A stretch of DNA of 64,000 bases from positions 331,266-395,265 of the forward strand of contig JAAHFX010000001.1 in the NCBI GenBank assembly GCA_010672785.1. The letters run 5' to 3'. Numbering within the stretch: position 1 is the stretch's first letter; the number at the start of each line of letters is the position of its first letter. The stretch comes from Sphaerospermopsis sp. SIO1G1. GTDB lineage: Bacteria; Cyanobacteriota; Cyanobacteriia; Cyanobacteriales; Nostocaceae. Positions 30,907-40,338 of this stretch are shown piece after piece. The notes beneath the pieces were generated by a model, which saw nothing but the letters and a program-made list of their open reading frames with translations, ran no database searches and was not told the origin of the DNA. Made by a program: the position numbers and the translations under genes.

Positions 30907-31123
30907 GTTCTAAATCAGGGAAAGCTCCTAGGTAATCTCGTAAACGAGTAGACTGTTCAAAATTACGGATTCCAGACAGAATTTCTTGACGAATCGCACC
31001 TAGCAAGACAACTTGATCATCAGTGATTAAATTCTGCAATATTGTAACTGCTGGTGAAGAATCAGGAGGTGTTCTCCGACGTAGAGCTAGTGACCAAACT
31101 GAAGTATCAACAATAACACTCAT
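30824..31123 (-). pseudogene. PIN-domain toxin (VapC), truncated
   Basis: The first 75 or so residues are a normal PIN domain: VIVDTSVWSLALRRR with the first catalytic aspartate, then GAIRQEILSGIRNFEQ. After DYLGAFPDLEL the family sequence stops and the frame continues antisense to the exported protein gene for about 25 residues. The C-terminal half with the remaining acidic residues is missing, so the nuclease is almost certainly inactive. Its start overlaps the antitoxin stop by four bases. Confidence 0.78.
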
Positions 31124-31320
31124 GCTTGATGACGTTGCTGCTTATAATTATAATCTTCCTCATACTCAATAGTTCCAAAAAGGTCTAATATTTTGAGGCG
31201 TTTACGACGTTGAATATATTCGCGCAGTGCTGTTTCTACTAAAGAATCAATGTTCATCTGATTATCAAGTTCTAACGCCTCTTTTAGTAAGGCTTCGTTA
31301 ATGTTGAGCGATGTAGCCAT
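31120..31320 (-). CDS. VapB-type antitoxin
   Basis: A 66-residue protein from ATG 31320 (MATSLNINEALLKEALELDN). The motif LVETALREYIQRRKRLKILDLFGTIEY is typical of the VapB family that pairs with PIN toxins: an N-terminal DNA-binding part and a C-terminal part that wraps the toxin. It overlaps the truncated vapC by four bases. Its own sequence is intact although the toxin is broken. Confidence 0.85.
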   Translation of the reverse strand: MATSLNINEALLKEALELDNQMNIDSLVETALREYIQRRKRLKILDLFGTIEYEEDYNYKQQRHQA

Positions 31321-31463
31321 AATCAATTCTAACTCTAAAAATGACTAAATAAATGGTAACGCAATCTAGGTGATTAATTTGATTAATAGTGAATGTTGTA
31401 ATATTGGTAATTTATCTATTATAAATGTTATAGTCATAATAAATAAAGAAATCAGGATAAACC

Positions 31464-31727
31464 ATGATTACTGGAATTAAACAAACAGCAACTGTTGGTA
31501 AAAATGGCAAGATTGAATTACCTACAACTGAGTTATCAGAGGTAACAATTGTAGAGGTAATTGTGTTAGTTGATCAAGTATTTGAAGATGAAACTACATA
31601 TCTTTTAAAGTCAAAAGCTAACAAAGAACATTTATTAAAAGCGATAGAAAATGTTGAAAAAGGAAATTATTTAATTGATGTTGATTTAGATGAATATGCA
31701 AAAAGTAGGATTTACCTGGTTAAATAA
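31464..31727 (+). CDS. Orphan antitoxin, duplicate of the one at 33256
   Basis: An 87-residue copy of the antitoxin at 33256: the first 22 residues, MITGIKQTATVGKNGKIELP and TT, are identical, and most of the rest matches. It differs by missing residues in the middle (DQVFEDE against DKVEVVEDE) and by a changed C-terminus. Just inside its end, ATGCAAAAAGTAGGATTTAC corresponds to the start of the yoeB-type toxin seen downstream of the second copy, but the toxin frame stops after a few codons. It is thus an antitoxin whose toxin has been lost. Confidence 0.72.
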   Translation: MITGIKQTATVGKNGKIELPTTELSEVTIVEVIVLVDQVFEDETTYLLKSKANKEHLLKAIENVEKGNYLIDVDLDEYAKSRIYLVK

Positions 31728-31741
31728 ATACCTATATAATT

Positions 31742-32323
31742 TTACCAAATCATCCCCAAATTCACAACAAAACCTTTTAAAACATCTTCCCCTGAAACTG
31801 TAGCAGGAGATTCCAATACCTCAACATCCTTACCAGGTCTATAAATTTCCGTCTGACGAGATTTACGATTAATTAATATACCCAAACGCACACCATTATC
31901 TATATATTCCCTCATCTTTTCTTGTGTAGTTTTCAAACTATCACTAGGAGAAAGTAGCTCAATCACAAAATCAGGATAAATAGGAGGAAACTTTTGTTTT
32001 TCCTCATCAGTTAAAGCATCCCATCTTTCTGATTTAATCCAAGAAGCATCAGGAGAACGATCTGCACCATTTGGTAATTTAAAACAAGTAGAAGAATCAA
32101 AAGCTATCCCAGTACCATCAGTATCAGTCCAGTTAAATAACTGCTGATTTAATCTACCATTACGATTTCCCGTTTCTCCCCCTGTTGGTGGCATAATTAT
32201 TAATTCTCCATTGGCATTTCTTTCAAATCTCAGTTCCCGGTTGTTTTGACATAGTTGAAAAAACTGCTCATCAGTCATTTCTATTAATGATTTCAAATTG
32301 ACAGTTAAAGCATTCATGGTCAT
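31742..32323 (-). CDS. Uma2-family (DUF820) restriction-endonuclease-fold protein
   Basis: A 193-residue Uma2 homologue. Motifs are RSPDASWIKSERW, YPDFVIELLSPSDSLKTTQEKM and KMREYIDNGVRLGILINRKSRQTEIYRPGKDVEVLESP. The same subtype, broken by a stop codon, lies at 43788. Function of the family is not established. Confidence 0.88.
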   Translation of the reverse strand: MTMNALTVNLKSLIEMTDEQFFQLCQNNRELRFERNANGELIIMPPTGGETGNRNGRLNQQLFNWTDTDGTGIAFDSSTCFKLPNGADRSPDASWIKSERWDALTDEEKQKFPPIYPDFVIELLSPSDSLKTTQEKMREYIDNGVRLGILINRKSRQTEIYRPGKDVEVLESPATVSGEDVLKGFVVNLGMIW

Positions 32324-32450
32324 ATCCTCATTGAAAAATAAGCCTCTAGTTTTAACTATCTCATATTATATACCATTGAATCTATAATATAAGCGATCGC
32401 CTATTTTTTTTGATTTAGGGGTGAACGCAGATGAACGCAGATGAACGCGG

Positions 32451-32687
32451 ATTTTTTGTCTGAATTAGGATGTTTAGGATTTGAGGATGTACAGGATGTA
32501 ATTGTTTATTTATTTGTTGGTATGAGATGTTGTATTTTTCTACATGATTGTAAATAAAATCATCCTCAATTTTTACCAACAATCATTAAATAATATCCTG
32601 TAAATCCTTTCATCCTGTAAATCCTGATTCAGATAATTTCATCTCTAACTGAATACAAACCAATTCTTGATTATTGATTAATCTGTG
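32451..32687. repeat. Dispersed inverted-repeat element, copy A
   Basis: The left part reads GAATTAGGATGTTTAGGATT and GAGGATGTACAGGATG; the right part ATCCTGTAAATCCTTTCATC and CCTGTAAATCCTGATTC is its rough inverse, so the element can fold on itself. The outer right segment CAAACCAATTCTTGATTATT GATTAATCTGT is shared with copy B at 33813-34130. The two copies are in the same orientation and flank the TA genes between them. Confidence 0.7.
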
Positions 32688-32721
32688 ATATTAATATTTT
32701 AATAGGTAACAAAATAAAGAT

Positions 32722-32925
32722 TTAACTGTTACTTTTGATTAATGATAATTTACGTTTATTTTCCATACATTCACGCCAATAAAGATTAATTAAACTCAAA
32801 TAAGAAATACCTGTTTCTTGAGCTATTTCTTCAAAGTATTGAATTATATCTTTTTCTAAATCAATTGCAAGTTGTTTTTTTAACCGTTGAAAATAGGGAT
32901 TTTTGATAGAACTTATAAAAATCAT
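32722..32925 (-). CDS. Ribbon-helix-helix (BrnA/CopG-like) antitoxin, apparently orphan
   Basis: The segment IKNPYFQRLKKQLAIDLEKD IIQYFEEIAQETGISYLSLINLYWREC resembles the small CopG/BrnA-like antitoxins common in cyanobacteria, which bind their own promoter. No BrnT-type toxin frame is found next to it. The start is uncertain: ATG 32925 (67 residues) or 32952 (76 residues). It is divergent from the antitoxin at 32982. Confidence 0.6.
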   Translation of the reverse strand: MIFISSIKNPYFQRLKKQLAIDLEKDIIQYFEEIAQETGISYLSLINLYWRECMENKRKLSLIKSNS

Positions 32926-32981
32926 ATCCAGGTGAATAAAAATATGATACAATATTATATAAACTCAACAATCTAATAATA

Positions 32982-33188
32982 ATGAATACATCTATAGAAG
33001 AACGATTTTCAGCACTAGAAATTACATTGGCACAATTGCAAAAGCAAATTTTACCTCCTCAACAAATAAACTGGCTAGAACAAATTACGGGATCGTTCAA
33101 AAATGAACCAGCTTTTGAAGATATTATTGCTTACGGAAAATCAATTCGTGAAGATGATGAATCTATTCTAGAAATTCAAGACACATAA
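32982..33188 (+). CDS. Small antitoxin-like protein preceding a vapC stub
   Basis: A 68-residue protein, MNTSIEERFSALEITLAQLQ and so on, ending FEDIIAYGKSIREDDESILEIQDT. This small-protein type is commonly found directly before PIN-domain toxins in cyanobacteria. The stop overlaps an ATG (TAATG at 33186-33190) that begins MKYLLDTD, the start of a PIN toxin, but only a stub remains. Confidence 0.65.
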   Translation: MNTSIEERFSALEITLAQLQKQILPPQQINWLEQITGSFKNEPAFEDIIAYGKSIREDDESILEIQDT

Positions 33189-33238
33189 TGAAATATTTAT
33201 TAGATACAGATGATAGATGTTACGATGATAAGAAATAA
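33188..33238 (+). pseudogene. vapC stub (first eight or so codons)
   Basis: MKYLLDTD is the usual start of a PIN-domain toxin including the first active-site aspartate. After that the frame reads DRCYDDKK and stops at 33238. From about 33210 the DNA matches the region upstream of the antitoxin at 31464, so the vapC gene has been cut by the arrival of the next TA module. Confidence 0.6.
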
Positions 33239-33255
33239 GGAAATCAAGATAAACC

Positions 33256-33510
33256 ATGATTACTGGAATTAAACAAACAGCAACTGTTGGTAAAAATGGC
33301 AAGATTGAATTACCTACAACTAAGATACCAGAGGGAACAATTGTGGAGGTAATTGTGCTAGTTGATAAAGTAGAAGTAGTTGAAGATGAAACTACATATC
33401 TTTTAAAGTCAAAAGCTAACAAAGAACATTTACTAAAAGCGATAGAAAATGTTGAAAAAGGAAATTTAATTGATGTTGATTTAGATGAGTATGAGAAAAG
33501 TAGCATTTGA
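33256..33510 (+). CDS. Antitoxin paired with Txe/YoeB-type toxin
   Basis: An 84-residue antitoxin (MITGIKQTATVGKNGKIELP). Pairing with the toxin gene, which starts inside its 3' end, supports an antitoxin role. The N-terminal part looks like a beta-strand DNA-binding or dimerisation region, the acidic C-terminal helix (KEHLLKAIENVEKGNLIDVDLDEYEK) would bind the toxin. A near-identical copy without toxin lies at 31464. Confidence 0.8.
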   Translation: MITGIKQTATVGKNGKIELPTTKIPEGTIVEVIVLVDKVEVVEDETTYLLKSKANKEHLLKAIENVEKGNLIDVDLDEYEKSSI

Positions 33511-33751
33511 ACCACAAGCTTTTGCAGATTTGGGAGAATGGGGAATAGAAGATAAAAAAGTCTTTAAAAAAATATTGTCACTGATTAAAGATATCCAAAG
33601 AGATCCATTTTCAGGTATAGGAAAACCAGAACCGTTAAAATATGAATTACAGGGTTATTGGTCAAGGAGAATTACGGATGAGCATAGATTGGTTTACAAG
33701 GTTGAAGAAGATGTATTAATGGTTATTTCTTGTAAATATCATTATGATTGA
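33491..33751 (+). CDS. Txe/YoeB family ribosome-dependent mRNA interferase toxin
   Basis: An 86-residue RelE-fold toxin (MRKVAFEPQAFADLGEWGIE). The C-terminal GKPEPLKYELQGYWSRRITDEHRLVYKVEEDVLMVISCKYHYD is the YoeB/Txe signature, including the glutamate, arginine and histidine used in catalysis and the terminal HY. Family members cleave mRNA on the ribosome. It overlaps the antitoxin by 20 bases. An ATG two codons upstream (33485) is an alternative start. The module appears intact. Confidence 0.92.
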   Translation: MRKVAFEPQAFADLGEWGIEDKKVFKKILSLIKDIQRDPFSGIGKPEPLKYELQGYWSRRITDEHRLVYKVEEDVLMVISCKYHYD

Positions 33752-33812
33752 TCTCATTGCGATCGCATTTCTTGACTATTAATTAACCGGTAAATACAGA
33801 TGAATGAGTATA

Positions 33813-34130
33813 ATTTTTGTCAGAATCAGGATGTCCAGGATTTAAGGATGTACAGGATATAATTTATCGGTTATTTGTTGGTAATTAATTTTGTAATTGT
33901 CAGAATCAGGATGTCCAGGATTTGAGGATGTACAGGATGTAATTTATCGGTTGTTTGTTAGTAATTGATATTGTAATTTTAAGAATCAGAATACAACAAA
34001 AAAAATGCCTAACTTCCCACCAACAATCATTCAATAATATCCCGTAAATCCTTCAATCCTGGTTATCCTGATTCTGACAATTTCATCCCTAACTGATTAC
34101 AAACCAATTCTTGATTATTGATTAATCTGT
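33813..34130. repeat. Dispersed inverted-repeat element, copy B
   Basis: The same element as at 32451, here with its left module (CAGAATCAGGATGTCCAGGA) duplicated at 33820 and 33899. The right module CCTTCAATCCTGGTTATCCT GATTCTGAC is the inverse of the left. The last ~70 bases match copy A closely. Together the two copies bracket a 1.1-kb TA cassette. Confidence 0.72.
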
Positions 34131-34134
34131 AAAT

Positions 34135-34269
34135 TTAAGAGTTTAATAAATAACAGCAACGAGCAACACCAATCCCCAGTTCCGAACCAACCAGGCTAAA
34201 CCCTAAAGCTGAACCACCACTGACAGCAACCATTGCTAGAGAAGCAAAAATCGGAAGTAATCTCTTCAT
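34135..34269 (-). pseudogene. Short remnant with signal-peptide-like N-terminus
   Basis: A 44-residue reading frame MKRLLPIFASLAMVAVSGGS ALGFSLVGSELGIGVARCCY that stops at the border of repeat copy B. It looks like the first part of a membrane or exported protein cut off by the repeat. I cannot name a family. The rest of 34270-34620 is the leader of chlH with no recognised element. Confidence 0.3.
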
Positions 34270-34633
34270 AATGCAGTATTTTTCCTTGGTATTTGCTGTG
34301 TTTTATCTAAATAAAACGGAAATAACTGAATTTAGGCAATATGATAAGCTCTATATAATAATAAAGCTCGAAAGTACTAATAGTAACAGAATCAAATCAA
34401 ACAAGGAAGTCCTAATGTATAAGAAAAGTTTACAAATTTCATAGAAATTTCCGAGAAAACCTTGCTAAATTGTTAAGATTTATCAATAATGATTACGAAT
34501 TTTATATCATTTTGTTTCAGTTCCAGGGAAAAACCCCCACGGAACAGGAGTTTTCTGGTACAAAACTCTTAATTGCCGAAGAAAATGGAAGCTACACACT
34601 TCCAGAGAACACGCCTCAAAGGAGCTTATCTGA

Positions 34634-37600
34634 ATGTTTACCCAGGTCAAGTCCACAATTAGACATATTGCACCTGACGATTTACGGGGACGTAATTTAA
34701 TCAAGGTCGTTTATGTAGTCCTTGAGTCCCAATATCAAAGTTCTTTATCCCAAGCAGTACGGGAAATTAACGCTAACCATCCTAGTGTAGCTATTGAAAT
34801 TAGTGGTTACTTAATTGAAGAACTGCGTGACTCAGAAAACTATGAAGATTTCAAACGCGATATAGCTAGTGCCAATATATTTATCGCCTCTCTCATATTT
34901 ATTGAAGAATTAGCGCAAAAACTCATCACCGCAGTAGAACCTCACCGGGATAACTTTGATGTAGCGGTTGTCTTTCCCTCCATGCCTGAAGTGATGCGCC
35001 TTAACAAAATGGGTAGCTTCTCTTTAGCACAGTTGGGACAATCCAAGAGTGTTATTGCCAACTTCATGAAAAAGCGCAAAGAAAAATCTGGTGCTGGTTT
35101 CCAAGATGGAATGTTGAAGTTGCTGCGAACCCTTCCCCAAGTGCTGAAATTCCTCCCCATTGATAAAGCACAAGACGCTAGAAACTTCATGCTCAGTTTC
35201 CAGTATTGGTTGGGTGGTTCAGCAGAAAACCTGGAAAACTTCCTGTTGATGCTGGCTGATAAATACGTTTTAAAAGGTGAAGATAAGGAAAAATTAGCTG
35301 AGGCTGAATATCAAGCACCTGTTGTTTATCCTGACATGGGTATTTGGCATCCTTTAGCTACAACCATGTTTGAAGATGTGCGGGAATATTTAAACTGGTA
35401 TAATAGCCGCCCAGATATTTCTAATAACCTCAAAGACCCCCTCGCTCCTTGTATTGGTTTAGTTTTACAACGAACTCACCTAGTTACCGGAGATGATGCA
35501 CATTATGTGGCAATTGTCCAGGAATTAGAATCTTTAGGTGCAAAAGTTCTGCCGGTATTTGCCGGTGGTTTGGACTTCTCTAAACCTGTAAATGAGTATT
35601 TCTATGAACCTACAACTCAAAAAGCCTTAGTTGATGGGGTTGTTTCTTTAACAGGTTTTGCTTTAGTCGGTGGACCCGCTAGACAAGACCATCCTAAAGC
35701 TATTGAAGCATTAAAACGGTTAAACCGTCCCTACATGGTGGCTTTACCTTTGGTGTTCCAAACTACTGAAGAATGGTTGGAAAGTGATTTAGGTTTACAC
35801 CCCATTCAAGTAGCTTTACAAATTGCTATTCCTGAACTTGACGGTGCAATTGAACCCATCATATTATCAGGTAAAGATGGGGCAACTGGTAGAGCGATCG
35901 CCTTACAAGATAGAGTCGAAATCGTCGCTCAACGGGCTTTAAAATGGGCTAACCTCCGTCGTAAACCCAAATTAGATAAAAAAGTTGCCATCACCGTTTT
36001 CAGCTTCCCCCCCGACAAAGGAAACGTGGGAACAGCAGCTTACTTAGATGTATTTGGTTCTATCCACGAAGTTCTCAAAGGACTGAGAAATAACGGCTAC
36101 GATGTGCAGGATGTTCCGGAAACAGCGAAAGAGTTGATGGAACAGGTTATCCATGATGCACAAGCACAGTACGCAAGTCCTGAACTCAATATTGCTTACA
36201 GAATGTCAGTTCCCGAATATGAACAACTGACACCATACTCCCAACGCTTAGAAGAAAACTGGGGACCACCACCAGGTAATTTAAACAGTGACGGACAAAA
36301 TCTGTTAGTTTACGGTAAGCAGTTCGGTAATGTCTTCATCGGTGTCCAACCCACCTTTGGTTATGAAGGCGACCCCATGCGTTTATTGTTCTCTCGTTCC
36401 GCTAGTCCCCATCATGGCTTTGCTGCATTCTATACCTATTTAGAAAGAATTTGGGGTGCTGATGCTGTATTACACTTTGGTACACACGGTTCATTGGAAT
36501 TTATGCCTGGTAAGCAAATGGGTATGTCTGGAGAATGTTACCCCGATAGCTTAATTGGCACAATTCCTAACCTGTATTATTACGCAGCGAACAACCCCAG
36601 TGAAGCGACAATTGCTAAACGTCGTAGTTACGCAGAAACCATTTCCTATTTAACTCCTCCGGCGGAAAATGCTGGACTATATAAAGGTTTGAAGGAATTA
36701 AACGAGTTGATTGGTTCTTACCAAACCTTAAAAGACAGTGGTCGTGGTGTTTCCATTGTTAACTCGATCATGGATAAAAGCCGGATCGTCAACCTGGATA
36801 AAGATATACACATTCCAGATGTTGATGCTAAGGATATGTCCGAAGAAGAAAGAGATAACATGGTCGGTAGCGTTTATCGCCGTCTGATGGAAATTGAATC
36901 TCGCTTATTACCTTGTGGACTGCACGTCATTGGTAAACCACCTACCGCAGAAGAGGCGATCGCAACTTTAGTAAATATTGCTAGTTTAGATCGTGAAGAA
37001 GATGATATTCTCGGTTTACCATCCATCATTGCTAAGAGCTTAAACCGCAACATTGAAGACATCTACAGAAGTAATGATGCGGGAATTTTAGCTGATGTAC
37101 AGTTATTACAAGACATCACCGAAGCTACCCGTGCAGCGGTGACAGCATTAGTACAAGAACAAATTGACGCAGAAGGTAGAGTTTCCCTGGTTTCCAAGTT
37201 GAATTTCTTGAACATGGGTAAAAGAGAACCTTGGATTGAAGCTTTATACGACTCTGGTTTTACCAGCGTTGATGCGGATGCGTTAAAACCCTTGTTTGAA
37301 TATTTGGAATTTTGCTTAAAACAAGTTTGTGCAGATAACGAACTCGGTGGTTTACTGCAAGGTTTGGAAGGTGAATATATTTTACCCGGACCCGGTGGCG
37401 ACCCCATCCGTAACCCTGATGTATTGCCCACAGGTAAAAATATACACGCCTTAGATCCCCAAGCAATTCCTACCTCAGCAGCAGTACAATCAGCGAAAGT
37501 GGTTGTAGATAGACTGTTAGAACGGAACAAAGCAGAAAACGATGGTAACTGGCCAGAAACAATTGCTTGTGTGCTTTGGGGTACAGACAACATCAAAACC

Positions 37601-38620
37601 TACGGGGAATCACTAGCACAAATCATGTGGATGATTGGTGTCCGTCCAGTTCCCGATGCTTTGGGTAGGGTGAACAAGTTAGAATTAATACCCTTAGAAG
37701 AATTGGGTCGTCCTAGAATTGACGTAGTAATTAACTGTTCTGGTGTATTCCGTGACCTGTTCATCAACCAAATGAACCTGCTTGACCAAGGTGTGAAAAT
37801 GGCCGCAGAAGCGGATGAACCCGTGGAAATGAACTTTGTTCGCAAACACGCTGTCAAACAAGCAGAGGAAATGGGAATTAATCTGCGTCAAGCTGCAACC
37901 CGTGTTTTCTCTAATGCTTCTGGTTCTTATTCTTCTAACATTAACCTTGCGGTGGAGAATAGTTCCTGGGATAGTGAAGCGGAATTGCAAGAAATGTATT
38001 TGAAACGCAAATCTTTCTCTTTCAATTCTGATAACCCCGGTGTGATGGATGAGTCCCGTCAGATTTTTGAAACATCCTTACAAACTGCGGATGCAACTTT
38101 CCAAAACTTGGATTCTTCGGAAATCAGTTTAACAGATGTTTCCCATTATTTTGACTCTGACCCCACCAAGTTAGTTTCAAGTCTGCGTAAAGATGGTAAG
38201 AAACCTGCATCTTACATTGCAGATACAACCACCGCGAATGCACAGGTAAGAAGTTTATCAGAAACTGTACGTTTGGATGCGCGGACGAAATTGTTAAACC
38301 CCAAATGGTATGAGGGGATGTTGTCTCACGGTTATGAAGGTGTGCGGGAACTTTCCAAGCGGTTGGTAAATACCACTGGTTGGAGTGCGACTGCGGGTGC
38401 TGTAGATAACTGGGTTTATGAGGAAACCAATGAGACGTTTATTAAAGATGAGGAAATGCAGAAACGTCTGATGAATTTGAATCCTCATTCTTTCCGCAAA
38501 ATTGTGACTACTTTATTGGAAGTTAATGGTCGCGGTTATTGGGAGACTAGTGAGGAGAATTTGGATAAGTTGAGGGAGTTGTATCAGGAGGTTGAGAATC
38601 GGATTGAGGGAATTGAGTAA
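34634..38620 (+). CDS. chlH: Magnesium chelatase subunit H
   Basis: A 1328-residue porphyrin-binding subunit of Mg-chelatase, which inserts Mg into protoporphyrin IX at the branch to chlorophyll; it works with ChlI and ChlD, not in this window. The N-terminal [20 protein letters not shown] and the CobN/Mg-chelatase blocks [20 protein letters not shown] and [20 protein letters not shown] are well conserved and the length is usual. GGAG at 34621 lies nine bases before the ATG. No frameshift is seen. It stands among TA genes and repeats on both sides but has normal, family-typical sequence. Confidence 0.98.
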   Translation: MFTQVKSTIRHIAPDDLRGRNLIKVVYVVLESQYQSSLSQAVREINANHPSVAIEISGYLIEELRDSENYEDFKRDIASANIFIASLIFIEELAQKLITAVEPHRDNFDVAVVFPSMPEVMRLNKMGSFSLAQLGQSKSVIANFMKKRKEKSGAGFQDGMLKLLRTLPQVLKFLPIDKAQDARNFMLSFQYWLGGSAENLENFLLMLADKYVLKGEDKEKLAEAEYQAPVVYPDMGIWHPLATTMFEDVREYLNWYNSRPDISNNLKDPLAPCIGLVLQRTHLVTGDDAHYVAIVQELESLGAKVLPVFAGGLDFSKPVNEYFYEPTTQKALVDGVVSLTGFALVGGPARQDHPKAIEALKRLNRPYMVALPLVFQTTEEWLESDLGLHPIQVALQIAIPELDGAIEPIILSGKDGATGRAIALQDRVEIVAQRALKWANLRRKPKLDKKVAITVFSFPPDKGNVGTAAYLDVFGSIHEVLKGLRNNGYDVQDVPETAKELMEQVIHDAQAQYASPELNIAYRMSVPEYEQLTPYSQRLEENWGPPPGNLNSDGQNLLVYGKQFGNVFIGVQPTFGYEGDPMRLLFSRSASPHHGFAAFYTYLERIWGADAVLHFGTHGSLEFMPGKQMGMSGECYPDSLIGTIPNLYYYAANNPSEATIAKRRSYAETISYLTPPAENAGLYKGLKELNELIGSYQTLKDSGRGVSIVNSIMDKSRIVNLDKDIHIPDVDAKDMSEEERDNMVGSVYRRLMEIESRLLPCGLHVIGKPPTAEEAIATLVNIASLDREEDDILGLPSIIAKSLNRNIEDIYRSNDAGILADVQLLQDITEATRAAVTALVQEQIDAEGRVSLVSKLNFLNMGKREPWIEALYDSGFTSVDADALKPLFEYLEFCLKQVCADNELGGLLQGLEGEYILPGPGGDPIRNPDVLPTGKNIHALDPQAIPTSAAVQSAKVVVDRLLERNKAENDGNWPETIACVLWGTDNIKTYGESLAQIMWMIGVRPVPDALGRVNKLELIPLEELGRPRIDVVINCSGVFRDLFINQMNLLDQGVKMAAEADEPVEMNFVRKHAVKQAEEMGINLRQAATRVFSNASGSYSSNINLAVENSSWDSEAELQEMYLKRKSFSFNSDNPGVMDESRQIFETSLQTADATFQNLDSSEISLTDVSHYFDSDPTKLVSSLRKDGKKPASYIADTTTANAQVRSLSETVRLDARTKLLNPKWYEGMLSHGYEGVRELSKRLVNTTGWSATAGAVDNWVYEETNETFIKDEEMQKRLMNLNPHSFRKIVTTLLEVNGRGYWETSEENLDKLRELYQEVENRIEGIE

Positions 38621-38655
38621 AGATTCTCAGTCTGAATAAAGCATATTAACTTCAG

Positions 38656-38690
38656 GGACACAGATATATATATACCTGTGTCCGTTTTTT
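38656..38690 (+). terminator. Rho-independent terminator after chlH
   Basis: Stem GGACACAG / CTGTGTCC with an AT-only loop, followed by G and six T, 36 bases after the chlH stop. Confidence 0.9.
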
Positions 38691-38704
38691 ATGTTATGAA
38701 ACCC

Positions 38705-38732
38705 TTGACATGATATCATAAGATGATATCTT
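38705..38732 (+). promoter_or_regulatory. Probable hicAB promoter with operator palindrome
   Basis: A -35 box TTGACA (38705-38710) is followed by the perfect palindrome GATATCAT-AAG-ATGATATC (38712-38730), and a weak -10 TATCTT lies at 38727-38732. A palindrome between promoter boxes fits autorepression by HicB, which has a DNA-binding domain. It lies about 200 bases before hicA; the small reading frame in between (38784-38966) looks fortuitous. Confidence 0.55.
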
Positions 38733-38932
38733 AGTAATTAGGTCGTAAGCAAAAACAAGCTAAAGAAAGGAGTTAGCAAAACAATGAATCATTCTGTAAA
38801 ACTAGGTTTAAAGCTTTTAAATACGATCTGTTATGTTAATATTGGCAATGTTAGTAGCTTCATTGCAAGTTTACTCCCTGCTGTCGCTTGGCTTAGTTAT
38901 GAACCTGTAATAATATATCTAGGGAGTAATGA

Positions 38933-39193
38933 ATGGCTCTTAATAATAAACAAAGAAAAACCTTAGAATTAATTTTTACAAATCCTGTACCAGCAAATAT
39001 TATTTGGCAAGATATTGAAAATCTATTTATAGCTTTGGGTGCTTATATTAGTCAAGGTAGCGGTTCAAGAGTAGGAGTTAAATTAAATGATGTTAAAGGT
39101 CATTTTCATGAACCACATCCAGAAAAAGAAACCGATAAAGGAGCGGTAAAAGCAGTGAGAGAGTTTTTGATAAAAGCAGGAGTTGAACCATAA
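38933..39193 (+). CDS. hicA: HicA-type toxin
   Basis: An 86-residue double-stranded-RNA-binding-fold mRNA interferase. The core NIIWQDIENLFIALGAYISQGSGSRVGVKLNDVKGHFHEPHPEKE carries the catalytic histidine region and PHP motif. GGGAG precedes the ATG. hicB follows after 93 bases, more than the usual few, because a short repeat (GGGGTAATGCC..AATTGCCCC) sits between them. Confidence 0.9.
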   Translation: MALNNKQRKTLELIFTNPVPANIIWQDIENLFIALGAYISQGSGSRVGVKLNDVKGHFHEPHPEKETDKGAVKAVREFLIKAGVEP

Positions 39194-39286
39194 TTAGTTG
39201 ATTTATAATTAGTCCATATTGAAGATTTGGGGTAATGCCAAAAATTGCCCCTACCACAATAAAATCGAGTTGAGGTTATTAAAGTT

Positions 39287-39625
39287 ATGTTGACTTATAA
39301 AGGATATACAGCATCAATTGAAGTAGATGTAGAAGCAGGAATACTTTTTGGTCGTGTTCTTGATATTAATGATGTAATTACTTTTAAAGCGAAAACGGTA
39401 GAAGAAGCACGTCAAGAATTTCAGACTTCTATTGATGGTTATTTAGCTTTTTGTGAAGAATTAGGAGAAGAACCGGATAAACCTTTTTCTGGTAAACTAC
39501 CATTTAGAACTACTCCAGAACATCATCGGAAAATTTTTATTGCGGCTAAAAAAGCAGGAAAAAGTATCAATGCTTGGATGGATGAAATTTTAATCAATGC
39601 TGCTGAAAATTCAGTTAAAGCATAG
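39287..39625 (+). CDS. hicB: HicB-type antitoxin
   Basis: A 112-residue antitoxin. The N-terminal partial RNase H-like fold (LTYKGYTASIEVDVEAGILFGRVLDINDVITFKAKTVEEAR) binds HicA; the C-terminal ribbon-helix-helix (LPFRTTPEHHRKIFIAAKKAGKSINAWMDEIL) binds DNA. The module looks intact. Confidence 0.92.
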   Translation: MLTYKGYTASIEVDVEAGILFGRVLDINDVITFKAKTVEEARQEFQTSIDGYLAFCEELGEEPDKPFSGKLPFRTTPEHHRKIFIAAKKAGKSINAWMDEILINAAENSVKA

Positions 39626-39647
39626 ATAGATTTATAGAGAAAATACG

Positions 39648-40211
39648 ATGAAAATTTTTACATACGTTGACAATTCTAACCTTTTCATTGAAGGTCGTCG
39701 GCTATCCGCTGTACGTAAGAAAATTAATGGAATTTGTAACATTTATGAAGCAATAAATTTAAAAATTTTTGATAATGATTGGTATATTGACTACGGTCGT
39801 TTGCATGAATTTTTATGCGGTACAGAAAAGTCAGAGATTGGTGGGGCTAGACTTTGGGGATCTCCTCCTCCTAAAGATACCTTTTGGAATTATGTTGAAA
39901 GCAAAGGTTTTAATGTTCAAACATACGACCGTTCAGCAGGTAAAGAAAAAAAGTTGATACTGCTATTGCTTATCAAATTGGCAAAGATTCTGGAAAAATA
40001 ATAGATAGAGAAAATGACATCATTGTTATCGCCGCAGGTGACAAAGATTATATGCCTTGCATACATAGATGATTTAACCTCTGAAGGCTTTATAGTTCAC
40101 ATTGCTTTTTGGGGACACGCCGCGAAAGAAGTACAAGAAGCGGCTACTAAATTTATTAATCTTGATCCTCATCAAGATTATTTGAGTGCATCTTGGTGTC
40201 GGAATGATTAG
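39648..40211 (+). pseudogene. NYN-domain (PIN-like) RNase, frameshifted
   Basis: The first frame (39648 to about 39950) begins MKIFTYVDNSNLFIEGRRLS, with the active-site aspartate and asparagine of NYN nucleases. After a run of seven A near 39949 the family sequence moves to another frame: KVDTAIAYQIGKDSGKIIDRENDIIVIAAGDKDYMP, including the second acidic motif GDKDY. A second shift near 40056 restores IDDLTSEGFIVHIAFWGHAAKEVQEAATKF to 40211. Two frameshifts mean no full product, unless one is a sequencing error or a slippage site. The gene follows hicB by 22 bases. Confidence 0.75.
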
Positions 40212-40338
40212 GGAACAAACTAATAGTTTATTTTAGAATGCGCTTAATCCAATCTGTGATTAACTATTTTTTTATCCTTATTAAGTAAGTGGGGACAATT
40301 TATCACTTTTAGAGATTTGAAGATGTGAGATTAAATTA

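Noticed and set aside
36874..38488. Reverse-strand frames opposite chlH
   Set aside because: Antisense shadows within a highly conserved gene; no start signals or family.
38784..38966. 60-codon frame before hicA
   Set aside because: It overlaps the hicA start and ribosome binding site, has no family, and lies in what looks like the hicAB leader.
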